Shown here piece after piece: positions 40,579 to 49,610 of a DNA stretch of 64,000 bases; the stretch's first letter is position 1, and every line of letters begins with the position of its first letter. The DNA comes from DATKQY01 sp035532475 (GTDB taxonomy: Bacteria; Actinomycetota; Acidimicrobiia; Acidimicrobiales; Bog-793): the NCBI GenBank assembly GCA_035532475.1, contig DATKQY010000008.1, positions 1-64,000 of the forward strand, read 5' to 3'. Under the pieces are notes generated by a model. It saw nothing but the letters and a program-made list of their open reading frames with translations. It searched no databases and was not told the DNA's origin. The position numbers and the translations under genes are program-made.

Positions 40579-42078
40579 TCAGTTCCGCCAGGTCGAACCG
40601 CCGTCCGACCAGACGTCCTGCAGGATGAGGCCGGCGTCGGACGGTGGGCTCGCCTTGGCCTCCTCGGTGGCACGGTCGACCTCGGCGGCGACCGCGGCGT
40701 CGATGCCGTCGAGCTCGGTGGCGGCCGTGCCGGCCGCGAGCAGCCGCTCCCGGTACGACACGAGCGGGTCGCGCGCCATCCACGCCGCCAGCTCGGCGTC
40801 GGGGCGGTACTTGCCCGGGTCGGCCCGGGAGTGGCCGCCGTGGCGGTAGGTCTTCGCCTCGACGAGGCTCGGGCCCTCGCCGCGCCGGGCGCGCGCGAGC
40901 GCCGCCAGCGCCACCTCGTACACCGCCACGACGTCGTTGCCGTCGACGACGATCGGCGCGAGGCCGTAGGCGGAGGCGCGGTCGGCGGCGGGGTGCTGCA
41001 CCGGTGTCACGTCGCTGATCGGCGTGTACTCCATGTACAGGTTGTTCTCGCAGACGAAGACGACCGGCAGCTTCCAGACGGCGGCGAGGTTGAGCGCCTC
41101 GTGGAAGGCGCCGATGTTCGTCGTGCCGTCGCCGAAGAAGCACACCGCGACCTGCTCGGTGCCCCGGTACCTCGCCGACCACGCGGCGCCGTTGGCGATC
41201 GTCAGGTGGGCGCCGATGATCGCGTAGGAGCCGAGCATGTTGTGCTCCGCGCTGGTGAGGTGCATCGAGCCGCCCTTGCCGCCCATCAGCCCGCACGCCC
41301 TGCCCATCAGCTCGCCCATCACCGGCGTCATCGCGACGCCCCGGGCGAGGGTGTGGTTGTGACCGCGGTAGGTGGCGAAGGTGTAGTCGTCTGGCCGCAT
41401 CGCCTCGCCGAAGGCGGCGGAGATGGCCTCCTGGCCGAGGCCGAGGTGGCTCGTACCCTTCACCAGCCCCTGGAGGAACAGGTCGTAGGCGCGCTTTTCG
41501 AACTGGCGCATCTCGCTCATCGAGCGGTAGAGCGCGAGGCGGGTCGGGCCCCCCGGCAGTCCCCCGGGCACAACCGGGGACGGGGGGGCCTGCTCGGCCG
41601 CGGCGGGCTCCGCCGGCGCGGGCGCCGGCGCGGGCGCCGGCGCGGGCGGTGGCGCGGGCCAGGAGCCTGCCGGCGCAGCCGGCTCGGCCTCGGGCGCGGT
41701 CCCTCCTGGTGCCGGCGCGGCCGTCCCGGACGCGACGTCGTCAGTCGTGAGCGGCGCGATCAACGCCGCCGTGCGCAGCGAGGGCGGCACCGGCGAGAGC
41801 TCGAGCTCCTGGACCGCCAGCGCCAGGCGGTCGCGAGCCTCCCGCACGTGCATCGGCGGGAGCGCCGCGGCGTCGCTCGGGGCCGGCGCGCCCGCGTAGG
41901 CAGGAGGATCGGCGCTCTCGGGTGTCGTCGAGGGCGCCGGCGGGAGGGGCGGATCCTGGAGCGGCCACGCGTCAAGGACGGGAGCCGGCGCCGCCGGCGG
42001 TCCGGCCCCGCCGGCCTGGCTCGCGCCGCGCGCCGCGAGCTCCGCCTCGTCGCGCCGCTTGCGCCGCCTAATAGGCAT
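40579..42078 (-). CDS. TPP-dependent E1 component alpha-subunit-like protein with long N-terminal extension
   Basis: This is a 499-residue protein. From about residue 180 it is a clear pyruvate/acetoin/branched-chain dehydrogenase E1-alpha. It has YRSMSEMRQFEKRAYDLFLQG, GQEAISAAFGEAM, GHNHTLARG and KGGSMHL. The TPP motif GDGTTN is followed by VFVCENNLY (about 313-345), then YRHGGHSRADP. The first 180 residues are unusual: Ala/Pro-rich, with one helical island (MHVREARDRLALAVQELEL) and (PA)n repeats. No E1-beta or E2 gene is in the window, so it may pair with a remote beta subunit. It overlaps the M24 gene by 11 bases. Confidence 0.9.
   Translation of the reverse strand: MPIRRRKRRDEAELAARGASQAGGAGPPAAPAPVLDAWPLQDPPLPPAPSTTPESADPPAYAGAPAPSDAAALPPMHVREARDRLALAVQELELSPVPPSLRTAALIAPLTTDDVASGTAAPAPGGTAPEAEPAAPAGSWPAPPPAPAPAPAPAPAEPAAAEQAPPSPVVPGGLPGGPTRLALYRSMSEMRQFEKRAYDLFLQGLVKGTSHLGLGQEAISAAFGEAMRPDDYTFATYRGHNHTLARGVAMTPVMGELMGRACGLMGGKGGSMHLTSAEHNMLGSYAIIGAHLTIANGAAWSARYRGTEQVAVCFFGDGTTNIGAFHEALNLAAVWKLPVVFVCENNLYMEYTPISDVTPVQHPAADRASAYGLAPIVVDGNDVVAVYEVALAALARARRGEGPSLVEAKTYRHGGHSRADPGKYRPDAELAAWMARDPLVSYRERLLAAGTAATELDGIDAAVAAEVDRATEEAKASPPSDAGLILQDVWSDGGSTWRN
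41613..41648. repeat. Three 12-bp tandem repeats in the E1-alpha-like gene
   Basis: CCGGCGCGGGCG occurs three times in tandem. On the coding strand it gives the Pro-Ala repeat of the flexible N-terminal extension. Copy number may vary between strains. Confidence 0.85.
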
Positions 42079-43318
42079 TTGCGATGAACAGCTCGTCGGC
42101 GGGGAACAGCGTGATCACCCGCGGTCCGTCAGCGGTCACGACGATCTCCTCCTCGATGCGAGCCGCAGAGTAGCCGTCCGACGCGGGGCAGTAGGTCTCG
42201 AGCGCGAACACCATCCCCTCCTTCAGCTCGACCGGGTGCTCGAGCGAGTTGAGCCTCGAGACGATCGGCCGCTCATGGAGGGCGAGGCCGAGGCCGTGGC
42301 CGAACTGGAGGCCGAAGGCCTCCATCTCGTTCGGGAACCCGAACTCCTCGGCGCGCGGCCAGACGCGTGCCAGGGTGTCGGTGGTGACGCCGGGCTTCAC
42401 GAGCGCGATCGCCGCGTCGATCCACTCGCGCGCCTTCTTGTAGGCGTCGCGCTGCTCGCTCGTGGCGCTGCCGACGTTGAACGTCCGGTAGTAGCAGGTG
42501 CGATAGCCGTTGAAGGACTGGATGATGTCGAAGAACGCCTGGTCCCCCGGGCGGATCAGCCGGTCGGAGAAGTTGTGCGGGTGCGGGCTGCAGCGCTCGC
42601 CCGAGACGGCGTTGATCGCCTCCACGTCGTCAGAGCCCTGGCGGTAGAGATAGTCGTTGGCCGCGGCGACCACCTCGTTCTCCCGGATCCCCGGCTTCAG
42701 GATCTCAGAAATCAGCTGGTAGCAGCCGTCGACCATCGCGGCCGACATCGACAGCAGCATGATCTCGTCGTCCGACTTCACCTCGCGGGCGTCCAGCATC
42801 ACCTGCTGGGCGTCGACCACCTGGATCCCGGCGCGCTCGAGGGCACGGAGCATCGGCAGCTCCACGACGTCCACGCCCACGGGCGCGTCGCCGACCCCGG
42901 CGTCGTCGAGGAGCCCCTTTACCTCGCGGGCGGCCGCGTCCATGAGGCCGGCGTCCGGGGCGACCGAGCCGCGAAGCCCGAGCATCCCGGCGCGGGAGTT
43001 CTCCGGCTCGAGCCACGGCGCGTGCAGCCGGTGGTGCCGGGCGGCCGATCCGAAGTCCCAGATCATCGGCTCCCCGCCACGCGTCAGCAGGGAGTAGCGG
43101 CAGACCTTGTCGCGAACCCACTCGCCGATCTGGGTCGAGGTGATGTAGCGCACGTTGTTGACGTCGAAGCAGAGCAGGGCGCCGAGCTCGGAGGACTCGA
43201 GCGCTGCGCGGGCGCGGGCGAGCCGGTAGGCGCGAAGGCGGGCGAAGTCGACGCGCGCTTCGAAATCGACGGCCATGCGGCCGGGGGCCGGCAGCCGGAG
43301 GGGGGCTGGTTCAGACAT
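42068..43318 (-). CDS. M24 family (creatinase/Xaa-Pro peptidase fold) hydrolase
   Basis: The 416-residue protein has a creatinase N-domain (ARAALESSELGALLCFDVNNVRYI) and a pita-bread M24 domain. Metal-site positions include Asp in FFDIIQSFNGY, His in GHGLGLALHE, Glu in EGMVFALETY and Glu in ARIEEEIVV. The second Asp of the usual GYxxDxxRT signature is replaced (GYRTCYYRT), so one metal ligand is lost. This pattern occurs in creatinase-like C-N hydrolases that do not use metals. It is co-translated with the E1-alpha-like gene (11-base overlap). It may open a C-N or amide bond in the imported substrate. Confidence 0.87.
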   Translation of the reverse strand: MSEPAPLRLPAPGRMAVDFEARVDFARLRAYRLARARAALESSELGALLCFDVNNVRYITSTQIGEWVRDKVCRYSLLTRGGEPMIWDFGSAARHHRLHAPWLEPENSRAGMLGLRGSVAPDAGLMDAAAREVKGLLDDAGVGDAPVGVDVVELPMLRALERAGIQVVDAQQVMLDAREVKSDDEIMLLSMSAAMVDGCYQLISEILKPGIRENEVVAAANDYLYRQGSDDVEAINAVSGERCSPHPHNFSDRLIRPGDQAFFDIIQSFNGYRTCYYRTFNVGSATSEQRDAYKKAREWIDAAIALVKPGVTTDTLARVWPRAEEFGFPNEMEAFGLQFGHGLGLALHERPIVSRLNSLEHPVELKEGMVFALETYCPASDGYSAARIEEEIVVTADGPRVITLFPADELFIANAY

Positions 43319-43387
43319 CGGGGTTTCTCCTTCTTGGGGGTCGGGCGCGCCGCCCGGGCTCGGGCTCCGGCCTGCTCGTCGCGCCCG

Positions 43388-44965
43388 TCACCGTGCTAGC
43401 ACGTCTTCGAGCTGCAGGCCGAGGTCGCTGAGCAGTACCGCCGCCGCGTTGCGCCCCGGGCCCGCCGAGACCGAGCCCCCGGGGTGGGTCGTCGCGCCCG
43501 TCTGGTACAGGCCCGGGATGGGCATGCGGTGCGCCGACCAGCCGGGGGCCGGCCGGAACGTGCCCGTCTGTGCCGGTGAGGTGTCGCCGCCGTGGCAGGA
43601 GCCCCGCCAGTTGTGGGCGTTCTCGCGCTCCTGGTCGAGCGGGCTGCGCACGTCGCTCTCGAGAATGACGTCGTCGGTGAGACCGGGGGCGAAGCTCCGC
43701 AGGTGGGCGAGGTTCGCCTCGGCGACCTCCTGCTTCCGCTCGTCCCAGTCCGGCGCGCCTCCACCGGGGTCGTAGGGCTGGAAGCCGACGACCTTCAGCG
43801 TGTGCCCGCCCTCGGGCGCCCGGGTCGGGTCGGCGACGCTCGGGCAGAGCACCAGCAGCACCGGGTCGTCCGTGACGACCCGGCCGCGCCGGACGTCCGC
43901 CTCGACGGCGAGCATGCGCTCGACCGAGCCGGGCGTGCCCGCCGCCACGGTCGCCAGCGACCCTTCCCCGACCGGGAAGCGAAGCGGCGCGGAGGTGGCG
44001 TAGTGGGCGACGAACATCGGAATCCCAGGCTCCCACGTGTCCACGGCGAAGCGGAAGTCGTCGCCCCACGCCTCGGTGGGGGCCATCTCGACCAGGTGCT
44101 TCACGTGGATCGTCGAGAGCACGGCGCGCCGCGCGAGGAAGCGTTCGCCCGAGGCGGTCTCGACGCCGACGCAGCGGCCCTGCTCGACGACGAGCCCGGT
44201 GACGCGCTGTCCCGTCCGCAGCTCGCCGCCGTGGGCCTCGATGCATCGTGCGAGCGCGAGCGGCAGCGCTCCCGAGCCGCCCTTCGGGATGACCCAGCTG
44301 TGGCGCTGGCGCCCGTAGACGAGCGAGTACGCGAGGATGCCTCCGCCGGGGCGCTCGAGCGGGTTGAGCGTCATGAAGGCCATCCAGCACATGAACGCGC
44401 GGACGTGGGGATCCTCGAAGGTGTGCCGGATCACCTCCCAGGCGCTCATCTGGCTCCGGCGGAGCCAGATGTTGGCGTCCGGCCCATCCGCCAGCAGCTC
44501 GGGCAGCGACGGGCCCCAGCCGGCGGGCGTGTAGCGCCACCGGCCGTACGCCGGCGCCACGGCCTCGTAGTCGGCGAGCAGGCGGCGGTAGGCCGCGGCG
44601 TCGCGCGCCGAGTGGCGGGCGAGCTCGTCGCAGGTGCGCTCGACGTCGTGCCACTGGGTGATCGAGGAGCCGTCGGGGAACGGCACGTGCACGACGGGGT
44701 CCGGGGAGAGGTACTCGAGGCCGTACTCGCCGAGGTGCAGCTCGTCGTTGCGCAGGGTCGGGCTCGACTGCAGGAGGTTGTGCGCGGTCGAGCAGTGGTC
44801 GTGGACGAAGCCGGGGAGCGACAGCTCCCCGCTGCTCGTGTCACCGCCGAGCACGGGGCGCGCCTCGAGCACGACGCAGCGCAGCCCGGCGCGGGCGAGG
44901 TAGGCGGCCGCGACGAGACTGTTGTGGCCCGCTCCGGCGACCACGACGTCGTAGGTCTCGCTCAC
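43388..44965 (-). CDS. FAD-dependent oxidoreductase of the amine-oxidase/phytoene-desaturase-like family
   Basis: The 525-residue flavoprotein starts with the dinucleotide-binding motif VVVAGAGHNSLVAAAYLARA and a Glu (VLEARP). It ends with the FAD-closing segment PGLYQTGATTHPGGSVSAGPGRNAA. In between is a substrate domain with GGGILAYSLVYGRQRHSW and IPKGGSGALPLALARCIEA. The family (NAD(P)/FAD oxidoreductases, COG1233-like) includes amine, carotenoid and other desaturases. GTG 44965 overlaps the amidohydrolase stop as GTGA. It ends 70 bases before the M24 gene. Confidence 0.9.
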   Translation of the reverse strand: MSETYDVVVAGAGHNSLVAAAYLARAGLRCVVLEARPVLGGDTSSGELSLPGFVHDHCSTAHNLLQSSPTLRNDELHLGEYGLEYLSPDPVVHVPFPDGSSITQWHDVERTCDELARHSARDAAAYRRLLADYEAVAPAYGRWRYTPAGWGPSLPELLADGPDANIWLRRSQMSAWEVIRHTFEDPHVRAFMCWMAFMTLNPLERPGGGILAYSLVYGRQRHSWVIPKGGSGALPLALARCIEAHGGELRTGQRVTGLVVEQGRCVGVETASGERFLARRAVLSTIHVKHLVEMAPTEAWGDDFRFAVDTWEPGIPMFVAHYATSAPLRFPVGEGSLATVAAGTPGSVERMLAVEADVRRGRVVTDDPVLLVLCPSVADPTRAPEGGHTLKVVGFQPYDPGGGAPDWDERKQEVAEANLAHLRSFAPGLTDDVILESDVRSPLDQERENAHNWRGSCHGGDTSPAQTGTFRPAPGWSAHRMPIPGLYQTGATTHPGGSVSAGPGRNAAAVLLSDLGLQLEDVLAR

Positions 44966-45969
44966 GGCCGGCCGGCGCGCTCGAGCATCGCCAGGGCGTT
45001 GCGCCCGAGCACGAGGGCCTCATCGGCCGGGGACAGCCCGAGCGCGCGGACCTCGCCGACGGGATCGTCGCAGCCCATGTCGAAGGGGCGGTCGGAGCCG
45101 AGCAGGACGTGGTCGGCGCCGACCGCGGCCACGAGCGCGGCGAGCGCCGTGCGGTCGTGGGTGACGGTGTCGAAGCGGAGCCGCTTGAGGGAGCGCTCGG
45201 GGGGCTCGCGGAGCATCAGGCGGGCCTCCGGCCTTGCCCGCCACGCCCGGTCGAGGCGGCCGGCGAGCGAGGGCAGCACCCCGCCCCCGTGGGCCAGCAC
45301 CACGATCAGCCCGGGATGGCGCTCGAGCACCCCCGACATCACGAGGTGCGAGGCCGCGATCGCCGTCTCGACCGGGTTCGCCACCGCGTTCCACAGGTAG
45401 TACTCGTTGAACACGTCCATGCCGAGCCCGCGCGTGCTCGGGTGGACGAAGACCGGCGCGCCGAGCGACTCGGCGGCCTCCCAGAAGGGAGCGAAGGAGG
45501 GATGACCGAGCCAGCGCCCCTCTGCCGACGGCATGATCTCGACGCCGACGAGGCCGGCCGCCCTCGCCTCGGCGAGCACCGTCGCGGCGAGCGAGGCGTC
45601 CTGCAGCGGGACGGCCCCGAACGCGTCGACCCGTCCTGGCAGGCCACGCACCGCGGCGGCCAGCCCCTCGTTGTGGGCGCGGCACAGCTCGGCCGCGGCC
45701 CCGCGGTCCATCGTCACGGGCAGCATCGAGACCCACGGGGACACGACGAGGCGGTCGACGCCGGTCGCCGCCGCCTCGGCGACCACGACGTCGATGCGCG
45801 AGAGCTCGGCGACGATCGAGTCGACGCTGCGGCCGGCGAGCTCCACCTGGACCTGGCGCCCGTCCTCCAGTCGCACCCGCGGGCGCCAGGGGGCGTCGGG
45901 ACCCTCGCCCGCCAGCAGCGACGGCACCGCGACGTGAGCGTGGACGTCGACGACGGTTCGGACGCTCAC
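44962..45969 (-). CDS. Amidohydrolase 2 family (ACMSD-like) protein
   Basis: The 335-residue TIM-barrel metalloenzyme belongs to the family of aminocarboxymuconate-semialdehyde, resorcylate and related decarboxylases. Metal residues are seen in VVDVHAHVAVP (two His), APVFVHPST (His) and HVLLGSDRPFD (Asp). VVLAHGGGVLP adds another His. The family removes a carboxyl group or opens ring-cleavage products. It is the first gene after livF (about 80-base gap) and is translationally coupled to the FAD enzyme. A ring- or keto-acid substrate is plausible but not proven. Confidence 0.9.
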   Translation of the reverse strand: MSVRTVVDVHAHVAVPSLLAGEGPDAPWRPRVRLEDGRQVQVELAGRSVDSIVAELSRIDVVVAEAAATGVDRLVVSPWVSMLPVTMDRGAAAELCRAHNEGLAAAVRGLPGRVDAFGAVPLQDASLAATVLAEARAAGLVGVEIMPSAEGRWLGHPSFAPFWEAAESLGAPVFVHPSTRGLGMDVFNEYYLWNAVANPVETAIAASHLVMSGVLERHPGLIVVLAHGGGVLPSLAGRLDRAWRARPEARLMLREPPERSLKRLRFDTVTHDRTALAALVAAVGADHVLLGSDRPFDMGCDDPVGEVRALGLSPADEALVLGRNALAMLERAGRP

Positions 45970-46047
45970 GGCGCGGCGAGGGACGGTGCGGCGGGACCGG
46001 TCAGCGGCCGGCCTCCCGGCGTCCGCCGGCGGGGTGGCGCCTGGTCC

Positions 46048-46839
46048 TCACGCGGCACCGCCGAGGAAGAGCGCGCCGATCTCCGGGTGCTCGAGCACCT
46101 CGCGACCCGTGCCGCCGAACCGGACGCGGCCGTTCTCCAGCACGATCCCGTGCGTCGAGCGCCGCAGCCCGGCCCGGGCGTTCTGCTCCACGAGCAGGAT
46201 CGTGCGGCCCTGGCCGTGCATCTTGCGCATCGTCGCGAAGACCACGCGAAGCGTCCGCGGGTCGAGACCCATCGACGGCTCGTCGAGCACGACGAGCGCG
46301 GGGTCGAGCATCAGGCAGCGGGCGAACTCCACGAGGCGCTGCTGACCGCCCGAGAGCGCGCCCGCCTTGTCCTTGGCGCGCTCGGCGACGATCGGGAAGA
46401 GCTCGACGACCTCCTCGTAGCGGCGGTGGGCGAGCGCCCGGTCGCGCAGCAAGAACGCGCCCATCATCACGTTCTCCCGCACGGTCATCTCGCGGAACAG
46501 GCTGTGGTTCTGGGGCACGAGGACGATGCCGCGCTGGAGGCGCTCGCGCGGCGAGAGGCTCTTCATCGACTCGCCCCGGAACACGACGTCGCCGAGGCGC
46601 GGCCGCACGATGCCGCTGACCGTGGCGAGGAGCGTGGACTTGCCGGCGCCGTTCGGACCGACGACGCAGGTGAGGCTGGCTTCTGGGACGTCGAAGCTCA
46701 CGCCGTGGAGGACGTCACCGCCCCCGTAGCCGGCGACGACCCCGGAGAAGCGCAGCATCGGCGCCGCGGCGGCCGCGGCCGCCCCGGGCGCGCCGGCGGG
46801 CTGCGGTGCGGCCAGGGGCTCAGCCGACGGCGACGTCAT
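46048..46839 (-). CDS. livF: Branched-chain amino acid-type ABC transporter ATP-binding protein
   Basis: The 263-residue ATPase energises a Liv-type importer. Walker A is VGPNGAGKSTLLAT, the signature LSGGQQRLVEFAR and Walker B LVVLDEPSMGLDP, with an H-loop-like LLVEQNA. The first 40 residues are a Ser/Ala/Pro-rich leader. ATG 46839 lies inside the livG end (20-base overlap), which is preferred over an upstream start. It is the last gene of the transporter set in the usual order. Confidence 0.93.
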   Translation of the reverse strand: MTSPSAEPLAAPQPAGAPGAAAAAAAPMLRFSGVVAGYGGGDVLHGVSFDVPEASLTCVVGPNGAGKSTLLATVSGIVRPRLGDVVFRGESMKSLSPRERLQRGIVLVPQNHSLFREMTVRENVMMGAFLLRDRALAHRRYEEVVELFPIVAERAKDKAGALSGGQQRLVEFARCLMLDPALVVLDEPSMGLDPRTLRVVFATMRKMHGQGRTILLVEQNARAGLRRSTHGIVLENGRVRFGGTGREVLEHPEIGALFLGGAA

Positions 46840-47602
46840 CGTCGAGCTCCTCGTCGTCCTCGTCGCCACCGAGGTAGGCGTCGAGCACACGCTGGTCGGT
46901 CCGCACGACGCTCGGCGGACCGTGCAGGATCGCCCTGCCCTGGTGCATCACCGTGATGTCCGCGCACAGCTGCATGACGAACTCCATGTTGTGCTCGACG
47001 ATCAGGAACGTCTTCCCCGAGGCGTTGAGCTCGACGATCCGGTCCCGGATCTCGTTCACGAGCGTCGGGTTGACGCCGCCCGCCGGCTCGTCGAGCAGGA
47101 TCACCTGCGGGTCGGCCACGAGCACGTAGGCGAGCTCGAGGAGCTTGCGCTGGCCGTAGGAGAGGTTGGCCGCGGGCAGGTCCGCGAGCCTGGTCAGCCC
47201 GACGAAGTCGAGGAGCTCGAGCGCGTGGTTCACCTCGGCCGCCGATGCCGCGCGCCGCAGCACGCTGCGCAGCCAGCCCTCGTGCCGCTGGGTTGCGACG
47301 AGCATGTTCTCCATCACGCTCAGGCGACCGAAGATCCGAGTCAGCTGGAACGTCCGGCCGACGCCGAGCGAGAACAGGCGCGCGGGGCTCGACCCGGTGA
47401 CGGTCTCGCCGCGCACGCTCACCGATCCCGCGTCCGGCCTCACGTAGCCGGTGATCACGTTGAACAGCGTCGTCTTTCCCGAGCCGTTCGGCCCGATCAG
47501 GCCGGCGATCGCGCCCTCGGCCACCGAGAGCGAGCAGTCGTCGAGCGCCCGGAGGCCGCCGAAGGCCTTCGAGACGCCCGCCACCTCGAGCAGCGCCGTC
47601 AT
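46820..47602 (-). CDS. livG: Branched-chain amino acid-type ABC transporter ATP-binding protein
   Basis: The 260-residue ATPase is the partner of LivF. Walker A is IGPNGSGKTTLFNVITGY, the signature LSYGQRKLLELA and Walker B VILLDEPAGGVNP. VGRTFQLTRIFGRLSVMENML is the Q-loop region typical of LivG. The C-terminus is very acidic (GGDEDDEELDDDVAVG), unlike other LivG proteins. It starts at ATG 47602, seven bases after livM. Confidence 0.94.
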   Translation of the reverse strand: MTALLEVAGVSKAFGGLRALDDCSLSVAEGAIAGLIGPNGSGKTTLFNVITGYVRPDAGSVSVRGETVTGSSPARLFSLGVGRTFQLTRIFGRLSVMENMLVATQRHEGWLRSVLRRAASAAEVNHALELLDFVGLTRLADLPAANLSYGQRKLLELAYVLVADPQVILLDEPAGGVNPTLVNEIRDRIVELNASGKTFLIVEHNMEFVMQLCADITVMHQGRAILHGPPSVVRTDQRVLDAYLGGDEDDEELDDDVAVG

Positions 47603-47609
47603 CGCTCCC

Positions 47610-48728
47610 TCACGCTCCCCCCGGCACGGCCTGGACCTGGTCGGCCACCGCCGGCCCGCTCGCCACCTCCTGGGTTCCCCCCTGGCCGAGCGCGACCTGC
47701 TCAGCCAGGTTGGAGCGCCGCACCCGGCGCGTCGCGACGAAGTCGGTCACCGCAGGGACGATGCCCCGGGGCATGAGGAGGATGACGACGAGGAAGAGCG
47801 CGCCGTAGACGATCAGGTAGACGTCGCCGGCGGAGAACTGGAGCGTGAAGTACTGCTGGAGCGGTTCGAGCAGCATCGCGCCGAGGAGCGGCCCGGAGAG
47901 CGTCCCGAGCCCGCCGAGGAACGCCATGAGGGCGATGGTGAGGTCGAAGAGGGGGTCGAAGGCGAACTGCGGGTAGATCTGGCCGAGGAAGTACGCGTAG
48001 ACCGCGCCGACCATGCCGACGGAAAAGGCGGAGACGACGAAGGCGACGAGCTTCACCCGGGTCACCCGGACGCCGAGCCCCGCCGCGCGGTCCTCGTCGT
48101 CGCGGATCGCGAGCAGCTGGAGACCGAAGCGCGACCGCCGGATCAGCACGGCCAAGGCGAGCGCGATGGCCAGGCACACGAGCGCCGCGTAGTAGAAGCG
48201 GTCGTTGTAGCCGGCTGCGGACCACGACGGCGTCGGGGTCTGCTCGCCGGAGGAGCTGCCGGTGAACGAGAAGTTGGTGGCGAGCAGCTGGAAGATGAAG
48301 AAGATCGCGATCGTGATGACGACGAAGGTGTGCCGCCGTGTCCGGAGGGCGACGAGGCCGACCGGGATCGCCGCGAGCGACGCGACCACGCCGCCGAGGG
48401 GCACGAACCAGAAGACGCCGTAGCCGCCGGGCGTGTGGAGGTCGGTCGTGAGCACGGCCAGGGTGTACGCCCCGGTGCCGAAGAACGCGGCGTGCCCGAG
48501 CGCCAGGTAGCCGGAGTAGCCGGAGAAGGCGTTCCACGCGGTCGTCGAGGTCATGAAGATCAGCGTGAACACGGCGATCGAGGTGATCGTCGGGTTCGTG
48601 AAGAGCGCGGGGAACGCGATGAGGAACGCCCCGAAGACGAGCCACGCGACGCCCTGCGCGCGCCGCGCTCCGGGAAGCCGGGCGCCGGCGCGGGATGCGC
48701 CGGCGGTCGGCGGCGTGAGGCCGTTCAT
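47610..48728 (-). CDS. livM: Branched-chain amino acid-type ABC transporter permease
   Basis: The 372-residue membrane permease has about ten helices. It shows the LivM pattern YSGYLALGHAAFFGTGAY, the EAA-like loop RFGLQLLAIRDDEDRAAGLGVRV and GGLGTLSGPLLGAMLLEPLQQY. The start ATG 48728 overlaps the livH stop as ATGA. Together with LivH it forms the channel. Amide, urea or branched-chain compounds are typical substrates of the family. Confidence 0.93.
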   Translation of the reverse strand: MNGLTPPTAGASRAGARLPGARRAQGVAWLVFGAFLIAFPALFTNPTITSIAVFTLIFMTSTTAWNAFSGYSGYLALGHAAFFGTGAYTLAVLTTDLHTPGGYGVFWFVPLGGVVASLAAIPVGLVALRTRRHTFVVITIAIFFIFQLLATNFSFTGSSSGEQTPTPSWSAAGYNDRFYYAALVCLAIALALAVLIRRSRFGLQLLAIRDDEDRAAGLGVRVTRVKLVAFVVSAFSVGMVGAVYAYFLGQIYPQFAFDPLFDLTIALMAFLGGLGTLSGPLLGAMLLEPLQQYFTLQFSAGDVYLIVYGALFLVVILLMPRGIVPAVTDFVATRRVRRSNLAEQVALGQGGTQEVASGPAVADQVQAVPGGA

Positions 48729-49606
48729 TGCGCCCGCGCCATGCTGCGCCCGAAGAGCCCGACGGGGCGGATCGAGAGCACGACGACGAGCACGGCGAAG
48801 AAGACGACGGCCGACCAGACCGGCGACCAGACGACCGAGACGACGTCCTCCAGGACGAGCATGAGCACCGCGGCCCCGAGGGCGCCGCCGATGCTCCCGA
48901 GACCGCCGAGGATGACGATCGTGAGCAGCCGGGAGATCAGGTCGTAGCCCGTGTTCGGGTTGAAGGCGTTCGTCGCGCCGAAGACCATCCCGCCAGCCGC
49001 CGTCACGGCGACGCCGAGACCGAAGCAGATCGTCGAGACGCGCGCGACGTCGATCCCGACGAGGCGCGCCGCGGTGCGGTCCTGCAGCGACGCCCGCACA
49101 CTCGCACCGAAGCGGGTCCGGTAGAGCATCGCGTAGAGAGCGCCGAGCAGGACGGCCGCGAGGGCGAAGCCGAACAGGTAGATGTACGGCAGGTAGAAGC
49201 CGAGCACGTACACGGAGCGGTCGACGTACCAGGCGTGGAGCTGGACGTAGTTCACCCCGAACACGATGCTCAGGACCCCCTCGATGATCAGCGCGACCGC
49301 GTAGGTCACGAGGATCGACATCGCGGTGCGCTCACGCTCGCGCAGCCGCCGCATAAAGGTCCACTCGACCACGACCCCGACGACGAACAGCGCCGGGATG
49401 GTGACGGCGAGCCCGACGAAGAGGTCGAGGCCGAGGTGGACCGAGAGCACGTAGCTCAGGTACGCCCCGAGGACCACGAGGATCCCCTGGGCGATGTTGA
49501 TCATGTCCATGACGCCGAAGATCAGGGTGAGGCCCGCGGCCATGAGCGCGTAGACGCCCCCGGTGAGCACCCCGTCGACGACGGCGTGGATGAGCTGCGT
49601 GCCCAA
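48725..49606 (-). CDS. livH: Branched-chain amino acid-type ABC transporter permease
   Basis: The 293-residue permease has about eight membrane helices. It shows VDGVLTGGVYALMAAGLTLIFGVMDMINIAQG, the LivH family start, and RASLQDRTAARLVGIDVARV, the ATPase-contact loop. ILGGLGSIGGALGAAVLM follows. Translation likely starts at TTG 49606, two bases after the binding-protein stop. Order and spacing show a single livJ-H-M-G-F operon. Confidence 0.93.
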   Translation of the reverse strand: MGTQLIHAVVDGVLTGGVYALMAAGLTLIFGVMDMINIAQGILVVLGAYLSYVLSVHLGLDLFVGLAVTIPALFVVGVVVEWTFMRRLRERERTAMSILVTYAVALIIEGVLSIVFGVNYVQLHAWYVDRSVYVLGFYLPYIYLFGFALAAVLLGALYAMLYRTRFGASVRASLQDRTAARLVGIDVARVSTICFGLGVAVTAAGGMVFGATNAFNPNTGYDLISRLLTIVILGGLGSIGGALGAAVLMLVLEDVVSVVWSPVWSAVVFFAVLVVVLSIRPVGLFGRSMARAQ

Positions 49607-49610
49607 CTGC

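Noticed and set aside
41613..41648. CRISPR-like direct repeats
   Set aside because: The repeats are contiguous 12-bp units without spacers and encode Pro-Ala in a linker. No CRISPR array or cas gene is present in the window.
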